A stretch of DNA of 44,536 nucleotides from an uncultured bacterium (GTDB lineage: Bacteria; Actinomycetota; Coriobacteriia; Coriobacteriales; Coriobacteriaceae): NCBI GenBank assembly GCA_905215065.1, contig CAJMOF010000016.1, forward strand, positions 1 to 44,536, in the 5' to 3' direction. Below the pieces are notes generated by a model. The model ran no database searches, had not been told where the DNA came from, and worked only from the letters and a program-made list of their open reading frames with translations. Position 1 is the stretch's first letter. Every line of letters starts with the position of its first letter. Both the position numbers and the translations under genes were made by a program. Of this stretch, positions 23,994 to 33,213 are shown one piece after another.

Positions 23994-26900
23994 ATGGCGA
24001 ACACCCAGAACTATATTAACCACCTGCTGCAGAACACTGGCATTACGCCGGCATGCAGCGAAGAAGAGCGCTTGGCTGCCGAGGATATCGCTCAGATCTT
24101 CCGCAACCACGGCTTTGATCCCGAGGTTCAGGAGTTCAATGCCCCGGCGCCCAGCAGGCTGGCATTTGCCGTTACCGGTATTCTTGCGTTTGCCGGCGCC
24201 CTGCTGATGGGCATCGGCGGCGGCATCGGCTTGGTCGGCACCTTGCTGGCCATTGTCGGCGCCGTTCTTTACGTGCTCGAGCGCACGGGCCACCCCGTGG
24301 TTTCACGCCTGGGCAAGACGGGCGTGAGCCAAAATGTCATCGCCTACCACAAGGCCTCGGGCCCGCTCGCGTCTCCGCGCAACCGCCCGGTGGTCGTTGT
24401 CGCACACTACGACTCTCCCCGTGCTGAGCTGCTCGCTCGCGAGCCCTATGCTTCGTATCGTGCGCTCATCGCCAAGCTGTTGCCCGTTGCCACGGTTGCC
24501 CCTGCTGCCGTTGCCATCTTGCGTATCCTGCCGCTCCCCGGCGCGCTCAAGGTTCTGCTGTGGATTGTCGCGATCCTCGCTTCCCTCGTTGCGCTCGCCA
24601 ACGCGGCAAACATCATTTCTAACCGCTACATTCTTCCCTATACGTCCGGCGCGGTGTGCAACAAGTCTTCTGTCGCTGCCATGCTCGGCGTTATGAACAA
24701 CGTTGCTCCCTTCCAGGGCGAAAACGAGTTTCCCGACGATGTTCCGTTCGATACCTATTTTGGGGAGCAGAAGCGTCGTGCCGAGGAGATGGCGCGCGCA
24801 GCAGCGGAGTATGCCGCGGCCCAACAGCAAAACGACTACGGCAATACCATCGAGTATGAAGAGCCTACCTACGCCGAGGATGAGTTCGGTCAGCCGATTG
24901 CTCCCGACGCTCAGGCCGAGCCCGAACAGGGTGAGGATTTCGACGAGCAGATCGAGGGCTTTGAGGGTGCGTCTGCCGACGAGACGCTGATTGGCGCCAT
25001 CGTGCCCGAGGATCAGAATCAGGCTGTCCAGGCCGAAGAGTTCAATGACGAGGTTTCCGCTGCCGAGCCGGCGGAGGAGCCTGTCGCGGCCGAGCCCGAG
25101 TCCAAGCTCTATCGCAATGCCGCCGGCAACATCCGCTTTGGTTCGGATGCCATCCGTGCGCTCGGGATGCTTCCCGAGTCGTGCACGCTCGATTACGAGG
25201 AGGGCGAGGAGCCGACGTTTGAGCCCGAGCCTGCCCCCGTCGTGACTGCACCTGCGCCCGCCGTCACCGTGGATGATGAGTCTGCCGCGGTTACCGCTGC
25301 CGTTGCCGAGCTCGAGGCGGTGTCCGCGATCGATCCCGCGGCAGGACTGGACATTTTGGCCCCCGCCGCGCCGGCGCAAGACGTTGCGGACGAGTCTGAC
25401 GACGATTACGTTGAACAGCCGAGGCGCGTGTCTTACGAGAGCGATACTGATTTCTCGGCCGAGATTCCCGCGGCAACGCCCCATGCCGATATTGCATCCG
25501 CGTTCTCTTCGATTGGCACCAGTGCTTCTAACTTCTTTAAGGGTGCGCTTGCAAAGGGCAAGAAATTTGTCGACGATTTCGAGGAGAAGCGCGCTGCCGC
25601 ACGCGAGGCTGCCGAGCAGGAGGCTATCGCTCAGCAGCAGGCAGCCGAGGCGGCACGTGAGCGCGCGGCGCAAGAGTTCGAGCAGAACGAGGCTATGCAG
25701 TCCGTGCCCGTCGACGCTGCCGAAGCTACGACGTCCTTTGAGTCCCAGCAACCGGCGTCCGCGGATGTTGCTGAGGCGACGACGTCTTTCGAGGCTCAGC
25801 AGCATGTCGATAGCACCATGTCGTTTGATGCCGCGCAGTTCGATTCCACGATAACGTTTGAAAAGCAAGGCACCGCGATTGCCGAGCCCCTTCCTGTTTC
25901 CGATGAGCAGGGCGACGCGGCAGACGATGACGAGCCCATTGATGCTGCCGAAATTCAGGATGCTGCCAAGGACGAGTCCGTCGAGGCCAACTCTGACGAA
26001 GAGCAATACGCGGCAGCCGATCAAGGTGATTCAACCGAGGTCGAGCAGGAGGAAGTGCCTGCGGTTTCCGAGACTCCCGAGACGGATGAGTCGAGGCCTT
26101 ACTCCACGCAGATTTTCACCATGCCGACCCCGAGTGGTTCCGGTGCCACGGTTGCCAATGTCGCTCCCACTCAGGACGAAACGGTCGATTCCCTTATGGC
26201 CCAGATTTCCTCCCAAGCATCGCCGCGTCCGCAGATGAATGTTCCCGATCCGGCGTCGGCACCGTCGCCTGCACCCTCCTCGTCTCCGCTGGCTTCGGTC
26301 CCCGATCCGTCGCTGCCGTCGATGAAGCAGACAAACGTTGCGTCTCGCACGTCGCTGTTCGACCTTCCCGATCCCTCCGCACAGGTCAACGACCCCTTTG
26401 CTACCGCCCAGGGTCCCGAACCCACATCGGCACCCGTTGCGCCTCCTATGCCCGTTGCGTCGGGCGCACAGCCGATCGAGACCATTTCGGCTCCCGCCCC
26501 TGCGGCACCCAAGTCTCGCAAGCGCGGCCTGGGCGGCCTGTTCGGTCGTAAAAAGAAAAACGAACAGGACAGCATGAGTGACTGGCTGGGCGTCGAAGAC
26601 GATTACGATGCCAAGAAGTCCGGTCGCGGCATCGGTTCGTGGGATAATTTCGAGGACGATAACGATGGCTGGAAGGGCGGCGCTACGTCTTCCGACGGCG
26701 CTTCTTCCGAAGATATGCTCTCGGCTGTCGCCTCTATGGGTGACGATGAGCTGCTCGGTCACGATATCTGGTTTGTGGCAACGGGCGCCTCGGATTGTGA
26801 TGGCGCCGGTATGAAGGCCTTCTTGGCTTCGCATCGCGATAAGCTCCGCGGCGTATTCTTCATCAATCTTGAATCCGTCGGCGCCGGTAGGCTTTCGGTG

Positions 26901-27191
26901 GTGACGGTTGAGGGCGAACAGCAGCTGCTCAAGGGCGATCGCCGCATCATGAACCTGGTCAGCAAGGTGTGCAAGTCGTTCCATGTCGATTGTGGCGCGC
27001 TCGAGATGCCCTATGCCAAGACCGATGCCTATGCCGCGCTCGAGGCGAGCCGCCGAGCCCTCACCATCGCCGGCGTGGACGGCACGCGCCTGGCTTGTGC
27101 TCGTACCGAGGACGACCTGCCCCACAATGTCAACCCGACGAACATTGCCACGGTATCCGAGGTCGTGACCGAGGTTATCCGCCGTTCGTAG
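23994..27191 (+). CDS. Large membrane protein with split M28-peptidase-like domain
   Basis: The protein has 1065 residues. Residues 1-240 contain an M28-like start (CSEEERLAAEDIAQIFRNHG, VVVVAHYDSP with H138 and D140), interrupted by two hydrophobic hairpins (about 64-97 and 160-208). Residues about 240-915 are acidic, Ala/Pro/Ser-rich and probably disordered. Residues about 917-1065 resume the M28 fold (DIWFVATGASDCDGAG, FFINLESVGAG, DLPHNVNP). The usual metal Asp of the D-N-x-S-G-V motif is Cys (VCNKSSV) and the usual Glu-Glu is Ser-Asp, so peptidase activity is doubtful. ATG 23994 follows TGTGGAG. It forms a unit with the next small gene. Confidence 0.75.
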   Translation: MANTQNYINHLLQNTGITPACSEEERLAAEDIAQIFRNHGFDPEVQEFNAPAPSRLAFAVTGILAFAGALLMGIGGGIGLVGTLLAIVGAVLYVLERTGHPVVSRLGKTGVSQNVIAYHKASGPLASPRNRPVVVVAHYDSPRAELLAREPYASYRALIAKLLPVATVAPAAVAILRILPLPGALKVLLWIVAILASLVALANAANIISNRYILPYTSGAVCNKSSVAAMLGVMNNVAPFQGENEFPDDVPFDTYFGEQKRRAEEMARAAAEYAAAQQQNDYGNTIEYEEPTYAEDEFGQPIAPDAQAEPEQGEDFDEQIEGFEGASADETLIGAIVPEDQNQAVQAEEFNDEVSAAEPAEEPVAAEPESKLYRNAAGNIRFGSDAIRALGMLPESCTLDYEEGEEPTFEPEPAPVVTAPAPAVTVDDESAAVTAAVAELEAVSAIDPAAGLDILAPAAPAQDVADESDDDYVEQPRRVSYESDTDFSAEIPAATPHADIASAFSSIGTSASNFFKGALAKGKKFVDDFEEKRAAAREAAEQEAIAQQQAAEAARERAAQEFEQNEAMQSVPVDAAEATTSFESQQPASADVAEATTSFEAQQHVDSTMSFDAAQFDSTITFEKQGTAIAEPLPVSDEQGDAADDDEPIDAAEIQDAAKDESVEANSDEEQYAAADQGDSTEVEQEEVPAVSETPETDESRPYSTQIFTMPTPSGSGATVANVAPTQDETVDSLMAQISSQASPRPQMNVPDPASAPSPAPSSSPLASVPDPSLPSMKQTNVASRTSLFDLPDPSAQVNDPFATAQGPEPTSAPVAPPMPVASGAQPIETISAPAPAAPKSRKRGLGGLFGRKKKNEQDSMSDWLGVEDDYDAKKSGRGIGSWDNFEDDNDGWKGGATSSDGASSEDMLSAVASMGDDELLGHDIWFVATGASDCDGAGMKAFLASHRDKLRGVFFINLESVGAGRLSVVTVEGEQQLLKGDRRIMNLVSKVCKSFHVDCGALEMPYAKTDAYAALEASRRALTIAGVDGTRLACARTEDDLPHNVNPTNIATVSEVVTEVIRRS

Positions 27192-27212
27192 ACGGAGCTC
27201 TAAGGAGTCAAC

Positions 27213-27431
27213 GTGTTTTCGTATATTAAGCGCCATTGGCCTGTCTACGTGATTTTGACCTTGATTGCCATTGCGTTAGGGTTTGGAGCTGCCTACATCG
27301 TGGGCGCGAAGGGCTCGACCCCCGCCTCCGCAATCAGCGAAGAGATGGAGCAAGAACAGAGCACGGGCGCCGATGGGATTCCTGAGTCCGAGCAGGCAAT
27401 CGTTGATGGTGGATCTTCGTCTGCAGAGTAG
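27213..27431 (+). CDS. Small single-pass membrane protein
   Basis: 72 residues: a short basic start (MFSYIKRHW), one membrane helix (PVYVILTLIAIALGFGAAYIVGA), and an acidic, Ser/Glu-rich tail. The GTG start has AAGGAGTC 3 nt upstream and follows the M28-like gene by 21 nt, so the two are probably co-transcribed. Orientation by the positive-inside rule puts the acidic tail outside. I recognise no family. Confidence 0.75.
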   Translation: MFSYIKRHWPVYVILTLIAIALGFGAAYIVGAKGSTPASAISEEMEQEQSTGADGIPESEQAIVDGGSSSAE

Positions 27432-27452
27432 ATGCGGCGATTTAAATGATTG

Positions 27453-27490
27453 AAAGCGGGCGAGCCGGGGGACTGGCTCGCCCGCTTTTT
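27453..27490. terminator. Bidirectional terminator between convergent genes
   Basis: A perfect 14-bp stem (27453-27466 with 27475-27488) with an 8-nt loop is followed by TT on the right, extending the T run to five. Its left arm begins with AAA, giving TTTCAATCATTT leftward. It stands between the rightward membrane-protein unit and the leftward adhesin gene and probably serves both, the rightward one better. Confidence 0.85.
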
Positions 27491-27497
27491 CATCGCG

Positions 27498-30400
27498 CTA
27501 GCGGTTCTTTGGGATTGACCTAAGGCGAGCGAACCATAGGGCTGCGGCACCCGAGGTCAGGAGCGCGGTGATGCAAGCGGCGATGGGAGCTGATCCTGTT
27601 GCCGGTAGGTCCTGCGGTAGGGTACAGCGTTGAATGACACGGTCCTCGTCATGTGACTCAAGTTTATCGCCGCCGCCGTTGCGGCAAAGATCGACGCGTG
27701 CGCTGTTGGTGAGTGCAGTTTGGGGTGTGTAAGCCGACGTTGCCTGCATGTGCACGACTGCGCCCCGAGCATCTGTGCCAAGGATTGCTTTGGCATCGTC
27801 AAGGTCGTCGTGCTCATCTTTGAGATCATCGCGGGTCCAAGAATCCGTATCGCTTCGAGTCGTAAAGTCGGCGGCTACCGCACCGTATTCAATGCGAATG
27901 CCCGTTACGACGGTATTGGATGCAAGGTCGAGTTCTTTCGCCTCGAGTGTGGCGGATTCCGTGGTCGAGACATCCGCCTTCCAGAGGTGCCAGCCGTCGT
28001 AATCGACGAGGCGGCAATCTTCACCCAGACTCTCTTTTACTTCGTCGGACTCAAGCCAAGGATTTTCGTGCCCATCGTCAAGCGTCGCGTTTGCCGGCTC
28101 ATCGACGTCTGTCGAGTCCAACGGCGTCGTGCGATACCACACGTTGCACAGACCGTTGAGGTCGCCGATGGCGACGGGGGTTTCGATTGAGACGAATCTC
28201 GCCGTGCCGTCTTTGGCGCACTCAAGATCATCGGTAATCGTAAACTCATCAACCCAAGTAGCGGAATCGTTTCGAGCATCGATGGTATAGGAGAAAAGCC
28301 CATCCGTATTGGTTTGCATCGCGGCGCGGTTTTTTCCATCGCCGTTAGCCAACAGACCCTTCCCGATAGGTTGGACAAGCTCCTGACGCTTGTCGACCTG
28401 TCCTTTGATCTCGATGGGCGCATCCTTCATCGAGACGGATTGGACTTCTCCCGTGTCCTTTATTTCAAACGTTATCTCCTCGGCAAGGTCATAGGTCCGC
28501 GGAGACATCGTTTCGCGCAACGAGTAGGTGCCGGGTGCAAGATGTTCGATGCGGTGCGGCTTGTCGGATGAGGTCCAGGAGTCTATTTCGGTTTTATCGG
28601 GACCAGATAAGGTGAGCTGTGCGCCTTTCACTTCCTGCTCTCCGCTTGCATCGACCTTGGAGATATCAACCTTGGTGTAATCGTCGGATACGTTAAGCCG
28701 TGCTTCCACAACGGGTGTTTTCTGGTCGGCATAGGTAAGGTCGACGATATGGTGCGTTCGGTCGAGTAAGAAGCCGGTCGGCGCCTGAGTCTCGACGACC
28801 TCGTAGCGTGCGGTGCCAGATCCCAACGGGAGGTCGTCCGCGCGTGCTTCTCCAGTTTCATCCGTCGTGACGGTAGCGACAGTCTCACCGTCGAGCGCGG
28901 CAATGCTACCGTCGGGGCGCACGATATCACCTGAGGCACGGATCTCAAAGATGGCGCCCGCGAGGCTGCTGCCGTCCACGGCATCGGTTTTAACGATCCT
29001 GATGTTTCCGGTCGCGGCGTGGTCATAATACGAGACGATTGCAACGGGCGTTAGGTTTATATCGGCGGGTATGTTTACCTCGATCTCTCCGCCGACAAGA
29101 TAGGGCTCTTTGGCCGAGGTTTCGCGTACATAATAGGTGCCCGGCACGAGCGATTCGGGCAGTGTGACGGTGCCGGTCGCGTCAGTCGTAAAGGTGTCCA
29201 TTACGTTATGTGCTGGATACCAGCATGTTTGTGAGACAGGTTTGTGATTGCTGTCGAGGAGTTGGAAGGTGAATCCGGCTAGGGGAACAGAAGCGCCTGT
29301 TTGGGCATCGCGTTTTACAATCTGGAGATGCGTCGACAGAGCGTGGTTGTCCACGATATATTGAAGCTCGGCGCCGTCGGAAATCTGATTGGCCTCGACG
29401 GTCCATTCCCCCGCACGTTTAAAACCCTCGGGGACGGTTTCCGGAACCTCACGAACCGTGTAGCCGGCGCGGTCGTATGGGACGGCTCCGTGGACACCGG
29501 CTGGTCGCTTGCCTGTGCCGAACCATGCTTCGGGCTGGTCTTTGGTGGAGGCAAAGCCATAGATGTTTGTAGTCAGTGTGCCAACAACCTGCTGAGAGCT
29601 GTTACTGACAACCTCAAAGACAACATCTCCTGCCGGCTGCTCCAGGCCGGATTGATCGCTATTGCCGTAGTCCTTGAATTTGGAAATCTCAAGGTCAAAC
29701 GCAATGGGGATATCGGAAACGCGAGATTCGATCTCGACCACGCCTGAATCGCCGAGTTGGTCGGCTCCAACGGTGTAAGACCAACTGTCACCGGAGGGCA
29801 AATAGCCCTCGGGCGCCTTCGATTCATAGATGGTAAAGGTTCCCAGGGGGACATCGGTGAGGGTAGCTCGACCGCTTTCATCGGTCCTGAGAGTTTGTGT
29901 CCATCCAGGGGTTGATTGCGATACGCACACGAATTCTGCTCCTGCGAGCGAAGCCCCAACTTGGGGGCCTGCATTCGTTGCGGCGTCGAGCTTTACAATG
30001 CGCAAGGTAATGGTGCCGGGTTGTTCATCAATGGTGACGTATCCGCCGTTATCCGTCGTGGTAAAGGCAATGCGATCGTGCAGGGGGATATAACCAGCTG
30101 GCGCTGTTGTCTCAACTAGGTAGTATGCCGTGTTGGGCAGAAGTGCTGCCTGCGCTTGACCGTTGCTGTCCATCTGGATGGTGCCGACACGCGCGCCGCT
30201 GGCGCTCTCAAAAACATCGAATGTTGCCCCGGTAAACTGATAGGTATTGTTTCCGCTGGTAATAACAGTGTTCGCAGACTGCTTTTGGAAGGAAACAGAG
30301 ACCGCCGGCAGTACATAGAGCATGTCTTGACGTCTGCTGCCGCTCGATACGGTTCCTAGATAGCGTCGCGCGCGGTGCGGAGCGGCTTTGATGCTTCCTG

Positions 30401-30929
30401 ATTTTGCGCTGTCGTGGAGCCACCGCGCAGCCGCCACGACTTCATCGTCGGCGGTAAAGTGCCCGCTCTTGGTTTTGCCCTGAGCGGTCGTGTAGGAGTA
30501 GGTGCCGTCGACATGGGTAGTGCCGTTGAGCATCCATACGGCAAGCTGGGTGGCGGCGCGGGCGCGATCGGGTGAAAGATGGTAACCGCCAAACGACGTG
30601 GCGGTAGGATATCCGTGACAAACGATTGCTGCGAACTCGTCGTCGAGCCACACCCAGCCTTGATCAAAGTTGAGCCATGGGCCGCCCGGCTTGGTGGGGC
30701 CGGGGCGCTCCTGGTTCATGCAGTAGGCAATCGAGGCGTCTTGAGCTTCATACTTGCCGATGAAGAAGGGCCCACAATCATCGCTAATAGTGCGGAAGCC
30801 GAGCTGGTCGTAGCCATCGACGGCAAATGCGGCTCCCGGTGCCAGACAGCCGAAAAGCAGGAAGAGGAGCAGGAGCAGCGGACCTGTTGCGATTGCGCTG
30901 TGGACAGAGTGCGTGGGTGCGTTGGACAT
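27498..30929 (-). CDS. LPATG-anchored adhesin with thioester-like and CnaB domains
   Basis: A surface protein of 1143 residues. The order is: signal peptide (hydrophobic 17-36, AFA cleavage); a thioester-type N-terminal region with C70 in IAYCMNQ and a candidate Gln128 in TQLAVW; about six CnaB/SpaA prealbumin-like domains (starts near SFQKQ, LRIVKLDA, LEISKFKD, LQIVKRDA, IRIVKTDA, VDISKVDA, most closing with an E-T-x-A-P-x-G-Y type strand); a further region VDKRQELVQP to TITDDLE; and the sortase signal LPATG (1108-1112), a membrane helix and a basic tail. It probably attaches covalently to the wall and perhaps to a host surface. No sortase gene is near. AAGGAG precedes the ATG. Confidence 0.92.
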   Translation of the reverse strand: MSNAPTHSVHSAIATGPLLLLLFLLFGCLAPGAAFAVDGYDQLGFRTISDDCGPFFIGKYEAQDASIAYCMNQERPGPTKPGGPWLNFDQGWVWLDDEFAAIVCHGYPTATSFGGYHLSPDRARAATQLAVWMLNGTTHVDGTYSYTTAQGKTKSGHFTADDEVVAAARWLHDSAKSGSIKAAPHRARRYLGTVSSGSRRQDMLYVLPAVSVSFQKQSANTVITSGNNTYQFTGATFDVFESASGARVGTIQMDSNGQAQAALLPNTAYYLVETTAPAGYIPLHDRIAFTTTDNGGYVTIDEQPGTITLRIVKLDAATNAGPQVGASLAGAEFVCVSQSTPGWTQTLRTDESGRATLTDVPLGTFTIYESKAPEGYLPSGDSWSYTVGADQLGDSGVVEIESRVSDIPIAFDLEISKFKDYGNSDQSGLEQPAGDVVFEVVSNSSQQVVGTLTTNIYGFASTKDQPEAWFGTGKRPAGVHGAVPYDRAGYTVREVPETVPEGFKRAGEWTVEANQISDGAELQYIVDNHALSTHLQIVKRDAQTGASVPLAGFTFQLLDSNHKPVSQTCWYPAHNVMDTFTTDATGTVTLPESLVPGTYYVRETSAKEPYLVGGEIEVNIPADINLTPVAIVSYYDHAATGNIRIVKTDAVDGSSLAGAIFEIRASGDIVRPDGSIAALDGETVATVTTDETGEARADDLPLGSGTARYEVVETQAPTGFLLDRTHHIVDLTYADQKTPVVEARLNVSDDYTKVDISKVDASGEQEVKGAQLTLSGPDKTEIDSWTSSDKPHRIEHLAPGTYSLRETMSPRTYDLAEEITFEIKDTGEVQSVSMKDAPIEIKGQVDKRQELVQPIGKGLLANGDGKNRAAMQTNTDGLFSYTIDARNDSATWVDEFTITDDLECAKDGTARFVSIETPVAIGDLNGLCNVWYRTTPLDSTDVDEPANATLDDGHENPWLESDEVKESLGEDCRLVDYDGWHLWKADVSTTESATLEAKELDLASNTVVTGIRIEYGAVAADFTTRSDTDSWTRDDLKDEHDDLDDAKAILGTDARGAVVHMQATSAYTPQTALTNSARVDLCRNGGGDKLESHDEDRVIQRCTLPQDLPATGSAPIAACITALLTSGAAALWFARLRSIPKNR

Positions 30930-31183
30930 GGCTGCTCCTTATCCCTCGTGCGCCGCATGGGGAGGTTGCGACGCGTAGGATGAGGCTACCCCCGAGGTTC
31001 ATGCGGGTAAGTACCGGAGCCTGACCAAAAGCTTGCCCAATTCCTGACAAATTGAGCTCAAATACAACAATCAGGCAAAAGCGCAGGTAGAAGATAAGGA
31101 GAACAGGAGGCCAAAGGTCCTCGTCTCCACAATTGACGCGATTTTCAAACGAATCTCCACAGCTAAAACAAGCATCGCCACCC

Positions 31184-31213
31184 TTGTATCGAACAAGACA
31201 ACCGCGTTATACT
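31184..31213 (+). promoter_or_regulatory. tRNA-Gly promoter
   Basis: A -35 TTGTAT (31184-31189), 18-bp spacer and -10 TATACT (31208-31213), ending 13 bp before the mature tRNA. I see no gene in the rest of the 297-bp gap 30930-31226. Confidence 0.7.
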
Positions 31214-31226
31214 ATCCCCCACATAT

Positions 31227-31301
31227 GCGGGCATCGCCAAGTGGTAAGGCATCAGCTTCCCAAGCTGACACTCGCGGGTTCGAGTCCCGTTGCCCGCTCC
31301 A
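31227..31301 (+). tRNA. tRNA-Gly (anticodon CCC)
   Basis: The acceptor arms GCGGGCA and TGCCCGC pair fully, and the CCA end is encoded. The anticodon stem TCAGC/GCTGA encloses the loop TTCCCAA, giving anticodon CCC, which reads GGG. The T arm is GCGGG-TTCGAGT-CCCGT. It is followed by its own terminator and by a repeat module carrying an inverted copy of the T arm and a direct copy of the last 18 bases. Confidence 0.97.
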
Positions 31302-31309
31302 GAAAAAGT

Positions 31310-31344
31310 AAAAGCACGACACCGTTCCGGTGCCGTGCTTTTTT
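31310..31344 (+). terminator. Terminator of tRNA-Gly
   Basis: AAAAGCACG-A-CACCG (31310-31324) pairs with CGGTG-C-CGTGCTTTT (31328-31342) around TTC with one internal mismatch, followed by more T. It starts 9 nt after the tRNA. Confidence 0.9.
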
Positions 31345-31625
31345 CAATAAAGCGCCGGGACTCGAACCCGCCAGGGTGCGAGCGTAAAGCAAACGCGAAG
31401 CGTTTGTAGCGAGCAGGCGAAGGCGCCGGAAGGCGCCTGAAGCCGGTGCGGATTTGCGAAGCAAATACGCGGATGTCCCGTTGCCCGCTCCATCGAGCAG
31501 AGCGGATTTTGGGAAAAGTGGGTTCAGCCGACGTTACCGCCGCTTCCCCGGACCGGGGCATGCCGCCCGCAGCCGGCGCGTATTTGTTTCGCAAATACGC
31601 GAACGTCCTCATGGCCGCTCTATGC
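31345..31625 (+). repeat. tRNA-Gly downstream repeat module with tRNA-tail copies
   Basis: This stretch has no gene. It contains CGGGACTCGAACCCGC (31356-31371), an inverted copy of tRNA bases 31274-31289. Next come the hairpin CAAACGC-GAA-GCGTTTG (31390-31406) and GC hairpins. GTCCCGTTGCCCGCTCCA (31475-31492) is an exact direct copy of the tRNA 3' end. A diverged 50-bp repeat of 31441-31490 lies at 31571-31620 (38 of 50 identical, no gaps). A similar module follows tRNA-Lys. Repeated insertion at the tRNA end is the likeliest origin. Confidence 0.75.
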
Positions 31626-31725
31626 TTCAAAATGTTAGGTTCATGCCTGCTGCCCATACTTGCACCTGCGCACGGTACAATGGTTGGGTTACGACCAACG
31701 TGCCAATAACCAAAAAGGAGCCGCT

Positions 31726-33072
31726 ATGATCGATCGCTATACCCGCCCGGAGATGGGACACATCTTCTCCCTCGAGAACAAGTACGCCATTTGGCAGGAG
31801 ATCGAGGTCCTGGCCTGCGAGGCCCAGGCGGAGCTCGGCAAGATCGGCATTTCTAAAAACGAAGCCCAGTGGATCCGCGACCACGCCAACTTTGAGAAGG
31901 CAAAGGTCGATGAGATCGAGGAGGTCACGCGCCACGATGTCATCGCCTTCCTGACCAACATGAAGGAGTACATCGACGCCGATGTTCCCGAGGGCGACCC
32001 CAAGCCCAGCCGCTGGGTTCACTACGGTATGACCAGCTCCGACCTGGGTGATACTGCTCTGTGCTATCAGCTTACTCAGGCGTGTGACCTGATTATCGAG
32101 GACGTCAAGAAGCTCGGCGTGATCTGCAAGCGCCGCGCCTTCGAGGAGCGCAATACGCTTTGCGCTGGCCGCACCCATGGCATCCATGCTGAGCCGATGA
32201 CCTTCGGCATGAAGTTTGGCTCTTGGGCATGGGAACTCAAGCGCGACCTTGATCGTCTTGAGGATGCTCGCAAGAACGTTGCCTTCGGTGCCATCTCCGG
32301 TGCCGTCGGCACCTACAGCTCCATCGAGCCGTTCGTCGAGGAGTACGTCTGTGAGCACCTGGGTCTGGTTCACGACCCGCTGTCCACGCAGGTCATCAGC
32401 CGCGATCACCACGCCTATCTTGCCGGCGTGCTTGCCACTACAGCGGCCACCTGCGAGCGCATCGCGACCGAGGTCCGCAACCTGCAGAAGACCGATACAC
32501 TCGAGGCCGAGGAGCCCTTCCGCAAGGGCCAAAAGGGCAGCTCCGCCATGCCACACAAGCGCAACCCCATCACCATGGAGAAGGTCTGCGGTCTGTCGCG
32601 CGTCGTGAAGTCCAACGCCCAGGTCGCCTTCGACAACGTCGCCCTGTGGCACGAGCGCGACATTTCACACTCTTCCGCCGAGCGTGTCGCCCAGGCCGAT
32701 AGCTTCATCGCGCTTGACCATATGTTCCAGTGCCTCATTCGCGTTATCGACGGCCTGCAGCTGTATCCGGCCCGCATGATGGCCAATCTCAACAAGACCC
32801 GCGGCCTCATCTTCTCCTCCAAGGTCCTGCTTGCCCTCGTCGATACGGGTATCACCCGCGAGGATGCGTACGCCATTGTGCAGGAGAACGCCATGGCCAC
32901 CTGGCACGAGGTGCAGGATTGTGTCTCTGGCCCCACCTTTAAGGAGCGTCTCGAGGCCGATCCGCGCTGCACCGTCAGCCAGGAGAAGCTCGACGAGATT
33001 TTTGATCCGTGGGACTTCCTCACCCGCATCGATACGGTCTTCGATCGCCTGGAGCAGCTGAGCTTCGAGTAG
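31726..33072 (+). CDS. purB: Adenylosuccinate lyase
   Basis: Cleaves SAICAR and adenylosuccinate in purine synthesis, releasing fumarate. In the 448 residues the start is MIDRYTRPEMGHIFSLENKY, and active-site segments are HYGMTSSDLGDTA, AGRTHGIHAEPMTFG and the signature GSSAMPHKRNP. AAGGAG stands 6 nt before the ATG. A possible -10 TACAAT lies at 31676-31681 without a clear -35. It is followed by a strong terminator. purC lies 7 kb downstream, not in the same operon. Confidence 0.97.
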   Translation: MIDRYTRPEMGHIFSLENKYAIWQEIEVLACEAQAELGKIGISKNEAQWIRDHANFEKAKVDEIEEVTRHDVIAFLTNMKEYIDADVPEGDPKPSRWVHYGMTSSDLGDTALCYQLTQACDLIIEDVKKLGVICKRRAFEERNTLCAGRTHGIHAEPMTFGMKFGSWAWELKRDLDRLEDARKNVAFGAISGAVGTYSSIEPFVEEYVCEHLGLVHDPLSTQVISRDHHAYLAGVLATTAATCERIATEVRNLQKTDTLEAEEPFRKGQKGSSAMPHKRNPITMEKVCGLSRVVKSNAQVAFDNVALWHERDISHSSAERVAQADSFIALDHMFQCLIRVIDGLQLYPARMMANLNKTRGLIFSSKVLLALVDTGITREDAYAIVQENAMATWHEVQDCVSGPTFKERLEADPRCTVSQEKLDEIFDPWDFLTRIDTVFDRLEQLSFE

Positions 33073-33115
33073 GGTTAACCTAATTCGACCGCTTGCGGAT
33101 GCATTTCAACCTTTG

Positions 33116-33149
33116 GCGCCTTGCCCGTCTTGGGCGAGGCGCTTTTTTT
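33116..33149 (+). terminator. Terminator of purB
   Basis: An 11-bp stem with one wobble pair (33116-33126 with 33132-33142), a 5-nt loop, then seven T. Confidence 0.93.
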
Positions 33150-33213
33150 ACTGTCGCATATGCGCCCGGGTAATAAAATGAACTCCGGCTGCTGTTTCGA
33201 TGAAAGGGGGCAC

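Noticed and set aside
24303..27236. Two long leftward open frames opposite the M28-like gene
   Set aside because: Arg/Gly/Leu-rich shadows of the acidic low-complexity coding region; no starts with ribosome sites.
31345..31625. CRISPR array or coding region after tRNA-Gly
   Set aside because: The repeats are two degenerate 50-bp units plus hairpins, not evenly spaced identical repeats, and no frame with a ribosome site is present.
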